Source: Rhizophagus clarus
Taxonomy: Eukaryota > Glomeromycota > Glomeromycetes > Glomerales > Glomeraceae
Assembly (NCBI GenBank): GCA_015698045.1
Contig: BLAL01000013.1
Coordinates: forward strand, 930,001-994,000
Direction of reading: 5' to 3'
DNA: 64,000 nucleotides
This document shows, in pieces, positions 47,736 through 61,600 of this stretch. A program made the position numbers and the translations under genes. How positions within the stretch are numbered: the first letter of the stretch is position 1; the number at the start of each line of letters is the position of its first letter. The notes beneath the pieces were generated by a model. It made no database searches, was not told the DNA's origin, and saw only the letters and a list, made by a program, of their open reading frames with translations.

Positions 47736-48793
47736 TGAAAATGATTAAGAAGAATTTGCTCTTTTTAATTAAAAATGATTTTTAACAAAGTTGTTGAAAT
47801 CGATTCTTTCATATAAACATTTTTAAAAACCATTAAATTGTTTTTATTATGATGACTAAAAGAAATTATTTAAAAAAATAATTAGAAAAAATAAATGATT
47901 AAAATCGTTTTTAATTAAAAATGATTAAAAAAACTTTTTTTTTATTATTGCAAAAATAAAATGTTTTTTTATTAAAAATGATATAAAAAAAATCATTTGT
48001 TTTACTATAGTGACTATTTTAAATGATCAGCTTTTTTACCTCAATTACCTGCGTTATGATCGACAAAATCAATTTTTTGCAGCAAAATCGTTTACTTGAT
48101 GGTTAAACATAATTAACAACAAAAGTGGCACAGGAGTGCTTTTTTTGCAATTTTATTCTAATGATATCAAAAGATGCAATATAGCATAATGCAAATAATC
48201 ATCACTTTTATTTTTGAAAAAAAATAGCGTATAGATAGATATACTGTAGCTATGGCAATAACCATATGCATATGCATATGCATATGCATTGCTATTGCAT
48301 TGCTATTGCATTGCATATTGCAATTAAATAGCTATATAAATTTCAACTTTAAAGTTCACATTGCGCATTTCCACTTTCATGAAAAAATGCTTGAAGATTG
48401 TACAACAATTTCCAAATTAAGCGAAAAAGTACATTAATTTGGAAAATGATCGGCAATAATTTGTCGGTCAAAAACATACTATCGCCAATAAAAGTAAAAT
48501 TAATATAAATATTACATGTTAAAAATATGTTGAAATATTTCTTTATTAAATTATACCTCTTTCAACTTCAATAAAATTCGTGACAAGACTTGATTTTTAG
48601 CCGTGATCTTGTTCAAATGATGGAACTGTGCTTTATTTATTGATCTTCAAATTTCTTGTGGTGTTGACTAGAATTCCGGAAAGATTTCTGCATCACATAC
48701 GATTGTGTTGAAATATTATATAATATGATAGTCTTTAAAGATCAAGTTGTGGCGCAGATTTTGATAAAATAATAAAACAAAATAAATATATAT
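47736..48793. other. non-coding stretch with a catatg microsatellite
   Basis: AT-rich. A run of catatg/cattgctattg repeats occupies about 48263-48320; the 61-codon open frame crossing it (48252-48437) owes its start to the microsatellite and is not accepted as a gene. Confidence 0.5.
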
Positions 48794-48917
48794 TATTGGA
48801 TGGGGGTGTAGCTATATCGGTTACAGGACCGAATGATTGGATGAAAATGGGCCACGTAGTGGCCATTTTCACCAATCAATGAAGGTCCCTGTGACCGATA
48901 TAGCCCCACATCCAATA
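48794..48917. mobile_element. foldback/MITE-like element of 124 bp
   Basis: Nearly the whole segment is one inverted repeat. The left arm reads tattggatgggggtgtagct and the right end is its near complement (agccccacatccaata); the centre is gggccacgtagtggcc. A few mismatches only. It would fold into a hairpin of more than 50 bp. No coding content. Confidence 0.75.
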
Positions 48918-49440
48918 AAAGTGTTATCGTTCTGACATTTCTGATCATGCTGTATTACAAAATTAGACTATTTAAACTATAATTTTAATCTTTTTGCTAA
49001 GCCATCCCTTTCGCATTCTTGTTTTTACCTTCTATCAAGAAATTTTTTATTTTAAAATGCCATATGAAAAGTCCAAAAAAAATAAAACTACAGAACAAAA
49101 AAACAATACAAATGATGTTGATTTTTATAGGTAGTTTAATATAGCTGTCAATAATTATATATCAAATTTAAATTTCATGTACTTGATCTGTTATTGTTAC
49201 GCCTAATAAAAATATCGGTCCATGAAGATCAGCATGATCCTATTGGGCTGAACGATAATTATTATTATGTAATAATATAATGTTAGTAATATATTAACAT
49301 AATAAATGCAAGAACCTTTTATAACTTGGGAGGCTAAGATTATTATAATTGATATTGGGACATTTATTGTAAAAGACATTCAAATGCTCAATTCAGATAA
49401 ATACTAGCGGGCTGTTAATACAAAAGAATGAAAATAAATA
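48918..49440. other. intergenic, nothing recognised
   Basis: AT-rich sequence without recognised features between the foldback and the second block of modules. Confidence 0.45.
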
Positions 49441-50070
49441 TAGTAGTGATCCATCCATTCAATCAGATTTTTTTTAAATACCTTACCAATTTCCATAACA
49501 AATAAGTTAAATAAGAGTCAAGTCTGTGCTCAGATCTCATGAGATTTCCATAGTTTGGTTAGGAATAATTTTCTGAAAAAAGGGGAAAATGAACTATTAG
49601 TAGCCAATCATCATTAAAATAAATTAAAAAATTAAAGAAAAATTAGAAAACTTACCAAAATATCACGTCCAAAGGGATTTAAAGATCAAAATTCCACATG
49701 TCCATAAGTCCTGAAAAATAGCTATCCAAATAAGGTGAAAAAAACAAAATGTTCAGTTATTTCGTTAGTAAACACTTTTATTAGTAAAATAAAAAAAATC
49801 AAAAAACAATTTTACGCGTCCAAAGATCTGAAAAATTAACCATCTAAAAAAAGAAAAAAATGAATTATTAGAATGTTTGTTAATTATTAAAAGATAGAAG
49901 TTAAAGAGAAAAAAATTACCAAAATTCATGTGTCCACAAAAAGTTCTGAAAGAAAGAACTGAAATAAGTTAAACCATTAAAGTCATGCGTAAAATAAAAA
50001 AATCAAAGAAAAAAAAAGGAATTTCGTGTCCAAAGTTATTTTAAAAAAAGAAAGACATACTAGTTAACAC
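49440..50070 (-). repeat. array of repeated intron/microexon-like modules (minus strand), part 2
   Basis: Four to five further modules of the type found at 42-45 kb. For example, a minus-strand exon-like block at 49572-49487 lies between ...TTTTTTCAG and GTAAGG, and another ends ...GGACGTGATATTTTG|GTAAG at about 49656. The minisatellite and foldback appear to sit between the two parts of one longer array. Confidence 0.5.
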
Positions 50071-50641
50071 AACATGTTTGTTTGTATGCGTAAAAATAAT
50101 GTTTGTAACAGAAATTACTTAAGTTGTTTGTCTATATTCAGACAAGGTAAAATAGATAAAATTTTCAAATATGGATACCTTATTTATACGTACTGTACAT
50201 CTACATGTTTTGGTGATTTTAGATCTTTCAATATACATAAATAAAGGAATTTAAAAAGAAAAAAAAAGACAAGAGAGATAAAGAAGAGAAAGGGACAAAA
50301 AAAAGGAACGAGTGTGGGAAAAAGTTTTGGTAAACAAAAGTCTAAAAAACCTTATTGAACAGCGACTGCAATTATAGATATTGTGTCACATGATACAGTA
50401 ATGCACATGAAGCTATAAATACGTAGCTTTTTGCCAATTAACTTTTTTTTTTAATTATTGCAAGATGCTATAAAAAAAATAAAGAAGATACACAATCTAA
50501 AGTACTCAACAAATATACTATTAATTTAAGAATCCTAACGAATCATTACCAGTTCAAGAACTCTTGGATTGCAATTAACATTTTTCTTATTATGAAAAAT
50601 AATTTTCTTTCTCATTTGAATTATCAAATATTTTTTTTTGG

Positions 50642-50733
50642 TTTCCACCTTTTATGGTTGTGTCACCAGGGGCGCTATGTCAACGGAAATTTAGTACGTT
50701 GATCGCTTAAAAATCCAATTATAACAAAAGGAA
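50642..50733 (-). repeat. short MITE-like repeat, copy 2 (inverted)
   Basis: Reverse complement of the 25249-25345 element, missing about 8 bases near one end; otherwise essentially identical. Confidence 0.7.
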
Positions 50734-50879
50734 AGTTATTTTAATATGAAATTCAGAATACATTAAACATATTGCAATATTATGTTTCTCATATTTCCAT
50801 ATTTCACTTTAATATGATTTAAATATACCAAAAATATTACGGTTATACAGTATTTTGCTTACATTTTGCTTGTATTTCG

Positions 50880-51115
50880 CTTTTTGTTGTTCAGATATGT
50901 ATTTTTGATATATTAAAAATATATTTTTGATATATTTTATTCATATATTGACTATATTTTATTTTTAATATATATTTCAATATGTAAAAAACATGGTTTG
51001 GACATATTTTACATATATGTTAACTATACTTTGTCCTTTAATATATATTTCGGCATATAAAAAACAGATCATCTGTATATTTTACTTATGTGTTGATTAT
51101 ATATTAGCAACATTG
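50880..51115. repeat. AT-rich tandem repeat, period about 75 bp
   Basis: Three imperfect copies of a tatattttat-ttcatatattgac-tatatttt-atatatatttc unit. Confidence 0.5.
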
Positions 51116-54100
51116 CAAACACCATGATATGTTATATATATAAATGTTATCTATCAATGATATACAGTATCTAACATATTTAGGAAAATTGAAGGTTTCT
51201 GTAAAGAATATTTTTGTGCAAGATGTGGACGCTACCGTACGTCAAAGTTTATATCGCAATTTATCTCTATGAGAAAATGCCAAACTCAAACTGAATGTGA
51301 TCTTCTTGATGCACAATATGGTTTTCGAAAGCTAGAAAAAAAATTTTTTTTTTTTTTCAACGATTTTCATATGGAGATATGAATTGTGCATAATTTAAAT
51401 GATAAACATTAGTAGATGAATATTGTTATTTACTGCATGTAAATGTAGTTTGGTTATCCGTGAAATATGGCCCTTTCTTTAATAATTTAATTACCAAACT
51501 ACTAAATTTAGTATTATTAATTTAATATAACAATATTATATGATATTTGTCATGAACTCATGATGCTGTTGTGCAAGCTGATAGTTACATAAGTATTGTT
51601 CTCATTTCAACACTTTTCCCAGTTTGGTTAGTTGTTATCAGTTTATCATTAATTATAACTGTTAATAGAATTTATTTCACGATTGATTTATATTATCAAA
51701 CTTTATCATAATTTATTGTAACTCTTTTCAAAATTATGCGACCATGACATGCCACAATATAACAGGATTTCCCTTATTCTACTTAATCATTCAAGAAGAT
51801 CTTCTGTTTTCACGAATTTTTATAGTCATTGTTGCTAATCATTTGATTTTACGATATCCAAGAAAATCAAAATAATAAGGCATTGTTGTTTTGTGTAATT
51901 TTGAATTGTGTAATTATTTAATGAAGGAGTATGCATGTTTTTTAAGCCGTTACACTCACGAACTTTATAATATGTGATATCTTTGCAATTTTAATTTAAT
52001 TGTTAACGGCGCGTATGCGTTTTTTTTTATAAAATAATTTGAATCTTAATTATTTAATATGGAATTTAAATAATGCATGTTAAAGTTTTCGCAAAATCAT
52101 ATTATTATATTTCATATCAATATAGTTAGCTTATTTCTTTTATTTTTATATATATACCTTATAACGGTTCATTAAAACATGATGCAATAACGGATAAGGA
52201 ATAATAATGTTAAACAACGTCCTTTTATAGATAAAAGTGGTTTCTTAGTACGACTTTCTTTTTTAATAAACTTGTTTTGAGGGGATTCGGTTTATTAGTT
52301 TCGTACATTCCTTCAAATCGGAATAGAAGATTTTAAAACTTATCTGAAATAAAGTTTGTAAATATAGATTAAAATTTTATAGTTTTGATGTCAGCTATAT
52401 GATCATAAATTTCTCCTCATGCATGTATAATAAAAAAATAATTATATATTTAATTCTAAATAAAGTGGAATATATTCTTGTCTATCTAAGATCGTTTAGA
52501 TTTAATAAATTGATATTACAAAATATTACATATGTGTAACTAACAGTAAAAAAAAAATATTTATATATTACATGTGTGTAACGCACTTATTAATTCAGCG
52601 ACTCAATTAATGTAGGCCTTGTTTTCTTCTATTGAATAAGTTAGAAACATTTCTTTAGTTTACATGCATTATTAGATAATTTATTAATTTTATACAAAAG
52701 TTAACGCTAGCTACTTTAATATGATATTGAATTAAGTGTCCGAAGCGACTATACAATGTTTGATGATTAATTATGTGGAGATATCCATTTGTCCACACAT
52801 GTTATGTCACTTAAATTTTGTGCTACATTAGTAAACATCGGTTTCCGTTCCCTATTAATTAGAAAAGTTTAAGTACAAACCTATCGGCTATTTTATATTA
52901 TATAGTTTATTGAATCGAATAGTTACTACATAACTAAATACGAGATTTTTTCACGTGAAAACATTAGTTGCACAATTTTTGATATTCTCTGTGGAACATC
53001 CTTATCACCACTTTCTTTTTTTTGGATAATCCTTTGGGATTTCAGAAATGTATTTATGTAACCTCATCTTTTGTAACAAATGATAATCTTTTTTTTTTCG
53101 GTTTATTTTATATTTATATGCTGTTTTATTTTATTTATTTTTTTTTTTTTTGGAGAAAATTTCATTGAACGTAGTCACATGCGTACTGCGGTTAGGGACA
53201 CATCAAGAAATTTTTAGTTAGATTGGCTATGTAATTCCACATGGGTTAGTTCAGAAATATGGATCCCACACTGAATTTCGTCCGAAAATACTACGTGTTT
53301 CGTCACAGGGTATTCGGAAAATACTGGAACTATTGTATTTGATGTGGATTTCCATGTGGATTTCAAAAATTCTTGATACGGGAGTCGACTCATCGGTTCT
53401 TCATGTGACAAAAATATGAGCTACTGTACATGCGTCAAATTTAAAACACAGGTTGAGCATGTGATTATGATTATTTAAGAAATTTGATTGGCTTTCAAAC
53501 AATAATTAGTACGTGATCACGAAAGTTTAGACCATCCTATGGTGGTAAAATCTTTACATGATATATTCTTTATACAAGCCGTAATTTTTTAAGTTGTATT
53601 TAATTTTCTTATAACGATAACTTCCTGGTACGTGATCGTCATATGTTTGATGACCAACCTGATTTGAGTTCGATTATGGCTAAAAGTAAATCTTTTGAAA
53701 GAATCGCCCCAGAATCGATTCAAGTCTACTAATTTTGAGCATTTTCCATCCCTTACTGCGACCTCTCAGCGTGACAGATTTACGATTTTCTGTTTAGAAA
53801 AAAATACAAATGGAAATAACTATTTTATATCCAATCCCTGACTTCTTCAATACTTCTCTTTATGGATTTATGGATGCAGTAGCTATAGTTTATTATTTTT
53901 TTTTTTTTTGTCTTTTGAAAGGTTTTTTTATATTGAAACCTATATATTGTTATCGCCGTTTTCAAAATGATGTACGTACTACGTTTTTTGTCTTGCAATT
54001 TTAATATGTTGATGTTAAACCCCTGAATGGATCAGTTCGGTTCGGGTAGTCTGAAGTTTTTATATAAAAACAAAGTTCCACTTCAAAAGAAAGAAATAAA

Positions 54101-55466
54101 AGAACTTTTATTTATTTATTGTTTATAATTTCAGTTTAAGAAAATTTATTAAAACTTAACTGTTAATATTATTATAAAAAAAAAAATATATTTATCTTTT
54201 AATTAATAGTGAAAAAGAAAAAAACATTAATTGATCTTTATACGGATTTATAGATTTATAATAAAATTATTATATGATGATTGTTTATGATTTCATTAAC
54301 TGTTATTATTAAAGAACTTTCTTTAATATTATTGAACCCAATTTCCCTTTCTTAATTCCTGTTACCTATGTGTTCATCTAAAGAAATCCAACATTTTAAG
54401 AAAAAAAAATAAAAATGTTTCGTAATTATAAAGCACTTAGTCCCTCCTTTTTACACTATCTTTATTATATGAGTCTAGGTTGGTTCTGTCACTCTAGAAT
54501 CCTATAAAAAAAAAAGAACCTCCATTCCCGGCACAGCGTGACGGATTATGCCTATAATTAATTGTATTTATATAAATTGTTTTTTATCGATATTTGTCAA
54601 AATAAAATCAAAATAGTATATAAATAACGATTAAAAAAAATTACAATCCTTGCAGATATTTTTATCAATATATTTTATCGATTTACCAATTAATTTTATC
54701 AATTTATTCTCTCCAATTTATCTACAATTCTTTGAGATTCGTAAAAATTTTACCAATATATATAATACGTACGATACAATATTAGTTAAAAAATTAAAAT
54801 TTTTTTTTTTTTTACGAACAACATGCAGTAAATTAAAAAGGAGTTGAGTTTATAAATGCTAACTTTAGATAGAATATATTAACAAATTCTCGAAGAAAGC
54901 CATTAACGAACCCGATTTTTAATTTAACTATTGTAAATAAACGCAACGTAACATTTTAATTGTTATTTATTTCTATATAATTCACAATATTAAGTATCCG
55001 TAGCTTATCTAACAATTTTTCACACGCTTCAAGTAACATTTTAAAGTATCAAATCTTTCCTCGCAGGATGCAAGTCACGTAACAGAAATCATAAAACCCT
55101 TAAACGATATTAACGTGCAAGAAAGGAAGTTTGAAAGTTATTGAATATAAAAAATGATAATGAAAATATATTGTAATAAATCCAAAATTCCCTCATGTTC
55201 GATTTTCTTGCATATTATCCTCAGTATCAACAGCTTCACGTAGAAAAATTTCTTATGGATAATGTGATAAAGAGATTTTATGGTTCTTAAGAATTAACTT
55301 TATAGTCTATATTATTAAAAATTTATTATAACGCTGTGAAAATTTTGAATAAAAAATGGAATTATTTCTAAATATTTTTAATAATTTGAACATCAATTTA
55401 AAAAGTCATTACAGAAAACATTAATATATAAATCATTCCTAATAATTATTGGTTATTTAGTCATGT

Positions 55467-56470
55467 TCACCGAACTTCAACTATAGCATTATTCGTTTCA
55501 ACTTCAGCATTATTCGTTTCGACTCCAGCATTATTATTGATCATTTGACTTAAAGGAGTAAGTTTATCCTCTCCATATTTGCGTAATCTTCGTTTAAATT
55601 GAAAGAATAATATAGCAAGAGCAAAATACGAAATTATATTTAAAATACCATAGATAAAGGTCACAAAAATAGTTAGGGTTACGGAGATTAATTTACTTTG
55701 AAGGACAACTATATTAATATTAATGTTAGTTTAATTTACTTACAATTTAATATACATAACTTCATTTAAAGAATTTTTCTTACCATAAATTATCCATAAA
55801 ACCAATTCGATACTTTAAAGGAATATTATTAAAAAAAAAAAAGGTAATAAATTTTACGATTTGTTTTATAATTATTAGTATTTTATTTCAAAAAACTTAC
55901 CCACAAACAATATAATCACCAATTTTTGGTGCATTGTTCCATATGTATTCAATCCTTATAAGATAATATCCTAAATTATGACAATTACAGTTTACTATTG
56001 TTGTATAAAATAATTATAATGATAAAATAACCAAAGCCTTACCGCAGGTTATAAGGGAAAGAAGATCATTAATTAAAGAATATATGAAAATCCTAAAAAT
56101 TAAGAGCTTAAAAATTTGATGTTATTCATTCTTACATAGAACAGCTTTACAATATTTTAAATTACCTAAAGTCTAAGTCATCTGATGAGTCGTAGGATCT
56201 AGAGCCAAAGAGAGAAAAGGAATTAAGGAATTAAAGTAAACGTGGATTAAAATCATTAAAATTAAGAATTTTAAATTACCTAAAATCAGCAATAAATTGG
56301 ACTATAATTCCAAGAGCAGTCGCATCTAACAATATATGCATATTAAAATTTATATATACAATACAAATTGAGAGCTTTTAAAAAAATAATGATGTAATCT
56401 TACCTAAAGTCAAACACAACAGACTAAAACTGAAAATCAAAATTCTGACATAACATATTGGAAGTTGCAT
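55467..56470 (-). CDS. small four-helix membrane protein (MARVEL-like topology)
   Basis: A seven-exon gene hidden by its short exons: 56470-56404, 56325-56280, 56198-56166, 56092-56043, 55970-55901, 55812-55784, 55708-55467. All junctions are GT-AG with matching phase, and total 537 nt (178 aa). It begins MQLPICYVRILIFSFSLLCL, a strongly hydrophobic first helix, and has three more hydrophobic stretches (IFIYSLINDLLSLITCGYYL; a long one spanning GIELVLWIIY and LISVTLTIFVTFIYG; and IISYFALAILFF), then a cytosolic-looking basic turn (KRRLRKYG) and a tail with three short repeats of ETNNA(E). Topology and size fit fungal MARVEL-type or related tetraspan proteins that sit in the plasma membrane or vesicles. 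Family assignment is by topology only. Confidence 0.75.
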
Positions 56471-58667
56471 TTTTTTTTTAAAAAAAATAAAAATTCTATC
56501 AATTATTAAAAAAAATTTTTTTTTTTTTTAAAAAAAAAAATCATGACGATTTTTTATGTAAAGTATTGTCTGTATACGATATTAGGGTCGGTCAAATTTA
56601 AAAAATCTAACCAAAAATATTTATATCCAGAATAATCAAAACAATAGAACCTTTTCGTGTATCTCATTTTATATTGGAGTGAAGTTTGATCAACATAAAG
56701 AAACGAGAGAAATTTAAACGCCAAGAAATTGTATGTGCCACCATGCTATCATCCTGTAATTTTTTTTATTCTTCAGAAAAGATAGAGGTCCTATTTAGCT
56801 GAGTTAAATATTTATCGTTTCATATATTAGAGTTAACGATTACTATCACATTTCATTATAATAATCTTATATTATGATGGTTTATTAATGCTTCAACGTT
56901 CACCAACACCTTGCATGTTGCATAATTAACGGATTTCCCAAATGTAGTCTGAGCTTCAGCGCCAGCAGATACTGTATATGAGATTGATTGTTTTTTGCCT
57001 TATATATATCTTCTCCTACATAAAAAAAATTGATATTAAAAATATCCCATTTTTGCAATCAATTTTCGGTATATGTACAAAAGGGGTTTGTTTTTTTTAA
57101 GGAAATACAGTACAAATAAAGGTTATACTGTAACCGGGAGTGAACTTAGACCCCCTAGTCATCTATTTTAAGAAATTTCTTTTATATTATTAATTACCAA
57201 AAACGAAACGTCATCATTGGTTCATTTTGAATAATTCTCAAAAGTAAAGTAAAGGAAATCAAAATTTAATATGTATATGAATTTTTATTATTGACAATAT
57301 TATTTCACTTTGTTATTACCATATAATAAAAGTTATCATTAAAATGTTAATTTAATTACAAACTATTTTAATTCTTCATATTCTAAAGAGGTCTTTGATG
57401 CCGTACCGTACTAGAATTTACAAGATTATAAAAATCTCTTGTAATAACCTGGTTCTATATACTATTTATTGGTTTGTACAATCTAATATATAATCTTTCG
57501 AATATGCGTATTTCCTAGCAAATCTTTATGATAACTTTGCTACAAATATTTTCTTAAAATATAAATCAATTCCATTCATTATGAACATAAAATTTCCACT
57601 TGATAGGAGCCATAATAGTTGTCCATTTTTTAATCTATCTAAAATTAAATGTGACATAGTTTATAAAGGAAACATTTTTTTTTAAAAAAATTTTTCAATA
57701 AAGACAATATAAAAAAAATGTTGTACAGTACATACTGTATTTCGTCAATCAAATCAGCGTTCACTAATTTTTTGAGTATTATTTCATGTATTCCAAAGTT
57801 TTTCTTTAGAATTTTATAACTTTTACAGTATATTCTTCATCTGCGAATTAAATTACGTCTATTAGATATTATATTTAGTAAATTACAATAGAATTATCTT
57901 TCTTAAAAATTTTTTCTTTAAATAACTGAATAATTACGAATATAACGTAACTTCATAATAGTCATCCTTTGTAAGAAAATCATCGTATTTTCATGCATTT
58001 ATTTTTTAATTTTATAACCTATATATTAATGAACTTTATCCATAAAACATGGTAACCAATCGTGCTGTATATCGGACATAGTTTAATATGGGTTAAATAT
58101 TTAAATCGTACATAGTCATATGATTTCGCTCGATTTCATTTGTCAAAATCCCGCTTACAATTCGTTGTCCGAATTGCATAATAAACTCGCTATTAATTAT
58201 CAAAGGATCTAACTATTGATAGTTATTATATTCATAAGTATTAATAAACGTTTGGATAACTTTTCATTCATGACTCGAATGAACATCGATAGTATATATA
58301 AAAGGATCATTAACATAAAAATCAAGTGCTGAATTTATAAGAACGAATAAACTTTGCAGCACAAATTTGGAAAAAATTCCTTTTAGTTTATATATGAAAG
58401 AGTACATATTTTTCCAAGGTTTTAGAGAACTATTTATGAATTATAAAAGCGTTGTATTATATATTCGATATATCTAATTTATTAATTTATTAAATCTATG
58501 TCTTCAATTATGGTCAAAACCACAAATTCTATATTAGTAATTATTGATTATAAGATTTATACATAAGCTATTTACAATATATTAAATCAATATATTAAAT
58601 ATGAAAAAAAAAAATGTATATAAGAATTGGTTAAATATTCAAATAAAAAAAAAAAACAGGCGAACTA
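56471..58667. other. intergenic between two minus-strand genes
   Basis: No gene recognised. Left part is the upstream region of the small membrane protein; right part lies downstream of the DUF3684 gene. AT-rich with homopolymer tracts. Confidence 0.45.
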
Positions 58668-61600
58668 TCAATGTATATTTTCGCCTCTGCATTCGTCTTT
58701 TAAATTTAATTTCGTGTTAAAATCCGGCTGAAATTTTTCCAAAAGGTTTTAATGTTAAAAGTTTTGAGTATAATTTTACGTCTTTTCATTAATTCTAAGA
58801 AATTTTGCATATAGATTTTTGCGAAAGACGAATAATAATACTATTAAAAAAAAGCGTATTACGCATTAGATAATATTTTTAAGGTTACAAAACTTAAATA
58901 ACTATTTTAAAAAGATTTATACTTACTTCAAATTCGGAATTATGAAGTTCAACAAAATTATGTGACAATACATGACAATATATCATGAACCAATAGGTCA
59001 TAGCGTCAATTGTTGGTTTCGTTTTAGATTCTTGTTCGTGTAATCCAAGATAAAATTTAAAATTAAAAAATAATTCTCCATCACGATTAAATGCAATTGA
59101 GTTTACACCATTGTCATAAAATATATGAATAGCTTTTGATGTAACTTCAAAAACACTTGCAAGATCTTTTAACATATTTATGAATTGACTCAGTGGAGCA
59201 ATACGCGATTGAGACAAAATTTCTGATTGATCAACATCGTTAGAAACGTAGAGTTCAATATTATGTGAATTTCCAACACAACGCATTGAATAACCTAAAG
59301 TCAATAAATAATTCAAATTAATAAAAAAGATATAATAAGTGAATTAAATTAAAATAAATTGTGTATTTCTTATTACCAGGTATAATATCACAGTATTTTA
59401 TTTGATTTTTGTTGAGAAAAGTTTTAATACTAGAACAATTAATATTGTTAGAATAACGAGATTTTATGGAATCTTGTAAAAATTTTCGTAAATCTTGTGT
59501 ATTTTCAGAAGCTATTGTAATTAGTTTCTCGTTTTCAAAAGACTTGATATCAATATCTTTCATATCATCCTGTTGTAATGAAGATGTAGGCAATAATATT
59601 CCCATATGTTTTAAACTTGATAAAGGTGCGGTTAAAATCGTGTTAGAATAGGAAATATCCTTCGAATCGTGTGACTTGAAAATATTGTTGAGTATATGCT
59701 GTGAAACATCGATTAAATTTGAGTTGGGTGTCACATATAGAATCCATGAATTCATACTTTTTTGAATATTGGCAGTAATATTATTTCTTTCATTGTTCGT
59801 AATAGATTCTAACTTATATCTTGTTTCCATGTATTCAATCTCTCGAACTTTTAGTTTTTTAAGCCACTCTTTATCATTTCTAATCTCCTTTTCAGAATAA
59901 TTTAAATAGAACAGGCCCGCTCGTTCTCTGATAATTCTTTGTAATTGTTGAGAATATTTAGTTTTTTGAATAGTGCCATATGGAACCACGGAGTTTTTTA
60001 CGGACATATATAACGATTTACACCCCAATTTCTAAATTAAAGAATTATATAAATAAAATAATGAAAAAAGTCATAACTTATCTTAAATAATAATTCTTTA
60101 TTATACATACCTTATATAAGGATTCCAAGTTTTTTGGAGCTACTAACGGATTTAAAGCTCTCTGATATACTTCTTCATCATTTATATAAATTTCTTTTAT
60201 TGATGCCAGAGAATAATTATTTTTTCCTTTATTATTAGGATCAACTTTAATAGCTATTAATTTATCGTCATCTTTCATTTTTCCTGAAGTTATATTATCG
60301 AGATTCTCGTTAATTTTGATTTTTTCCAAATATTTTTTTATATCATTTTTATACAAATTCCATAATTTATGCGATGAACTAAGTAATAATCGGGCAAAAT
60401 CCGCTGAAGATGGTTCATCATTAACACCACACTTGGCCAAAAATGTATTTGCTTTTGTTCCAAAATCAACACATGGAAAGAATTCATTCAAGCTAGAAGA
60501 AAAAAATTATACATATAAATTAAAATAAATAATAACTTTCTCATTAAAAAGAGGATTTATTTGATTAAAGAGTACATACCTTTCATCAAATTTAAAAAAA
60601 CAGTCACGTGGTTTGATAAGTTTGTAATTTATTTCGTTAGATTGACTTTCATTTTGAATCGGAATAAATTCGAAATTTTTAAGATTATCCCAATCAGAAT
60701 CAGTAAAGTTGCCCTGTTGTGAGCTCAAATATTCAAAAACTCCCATTGCCTCATTTTTATCCTGTGGTGGATTCTCAATTAACCTCTTCACAAGCATTTC
60801 ATGATTAGGATGTTGATGAACACCAAATTTTTCTGCCTTAGAACGTAAATCTTTACGTATAGTTTGGAAATTCATTATCATGCATCTATCATTAATAAAG
60901 CATTCCGAAGGTTTTGCATAAGTATTAGAATTTGAACATGGTAAAAATGCGATATTAACTTCGGCTGAGTTATAATCTTCAAGGTAATTTTTATCGAATT
61001 GTTCAATAAAATATTTAAGAGCCATTTCACGAATTTTAGGATCAGTAGGAGGAGCTGCCAGTTCAAGAATTGTTTCGAGATTTGGATTAATTTTTTTTAG
61101 GATGTTGAGATATTTTTTTATATATAAATTCCACAATTTATGTGATGAATCAATTGATAATTGAATAAAATCATCTGAAGATGGTTCTTTAACACCACAT
61201 TTGGCCAAAAATTCATTAGCTTTTGTTCCAAAATCAATGCATAGAAAGAATTCATTTAAGCTAAAAAAAAAAAGAAAAAGAAAACAAATATCATTGTAAA
61301 TATTAAGCATCTGTTGTAAATATTTATAAAAAGGAGATTTATTTTGGAGCACATACCTCTCTTCTTTAAGTTTAAAAAAACAATCACATGGTCTGATAAG
61401 TTTGTTAATAGTTTCGTCGGGTTTATTTTCACCTTGAATTGGAATAAATTCGAAATTTTTAAGAGTATCCCAATCAAAATCAGTAAAGCCATTTTGTTGT
61501 GTATTCAAATATTCAAAGACTTTCGTTGCCTCATTTTTATTCTGTGGTGGATTTTCAGTTAATCTTTTTACGAGTTTCTCATTATTAGGATGTTGTTGAA

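Larger units (their letters stand above)
50071..55466. other. 5.4-kb gene-poor stretch
   Basis: No supported gene. Small open frames at 53214-53411 (minus; MSHEEPMSRLPYQEFLKS...) and 54650-54847 have no family resemblance; the first has mixed composition and could be a fragment of an exon, but I see no splice partners. Contains repeats listed separately and several homopolymer tracts. Confidence 0.5.

Noticed and set aside
53214..53411. 65-aa frame on the minus strand
   Set aside because: Composition is protein-like, but there is no recognised motif, splice partner or neighbour; too short to support.
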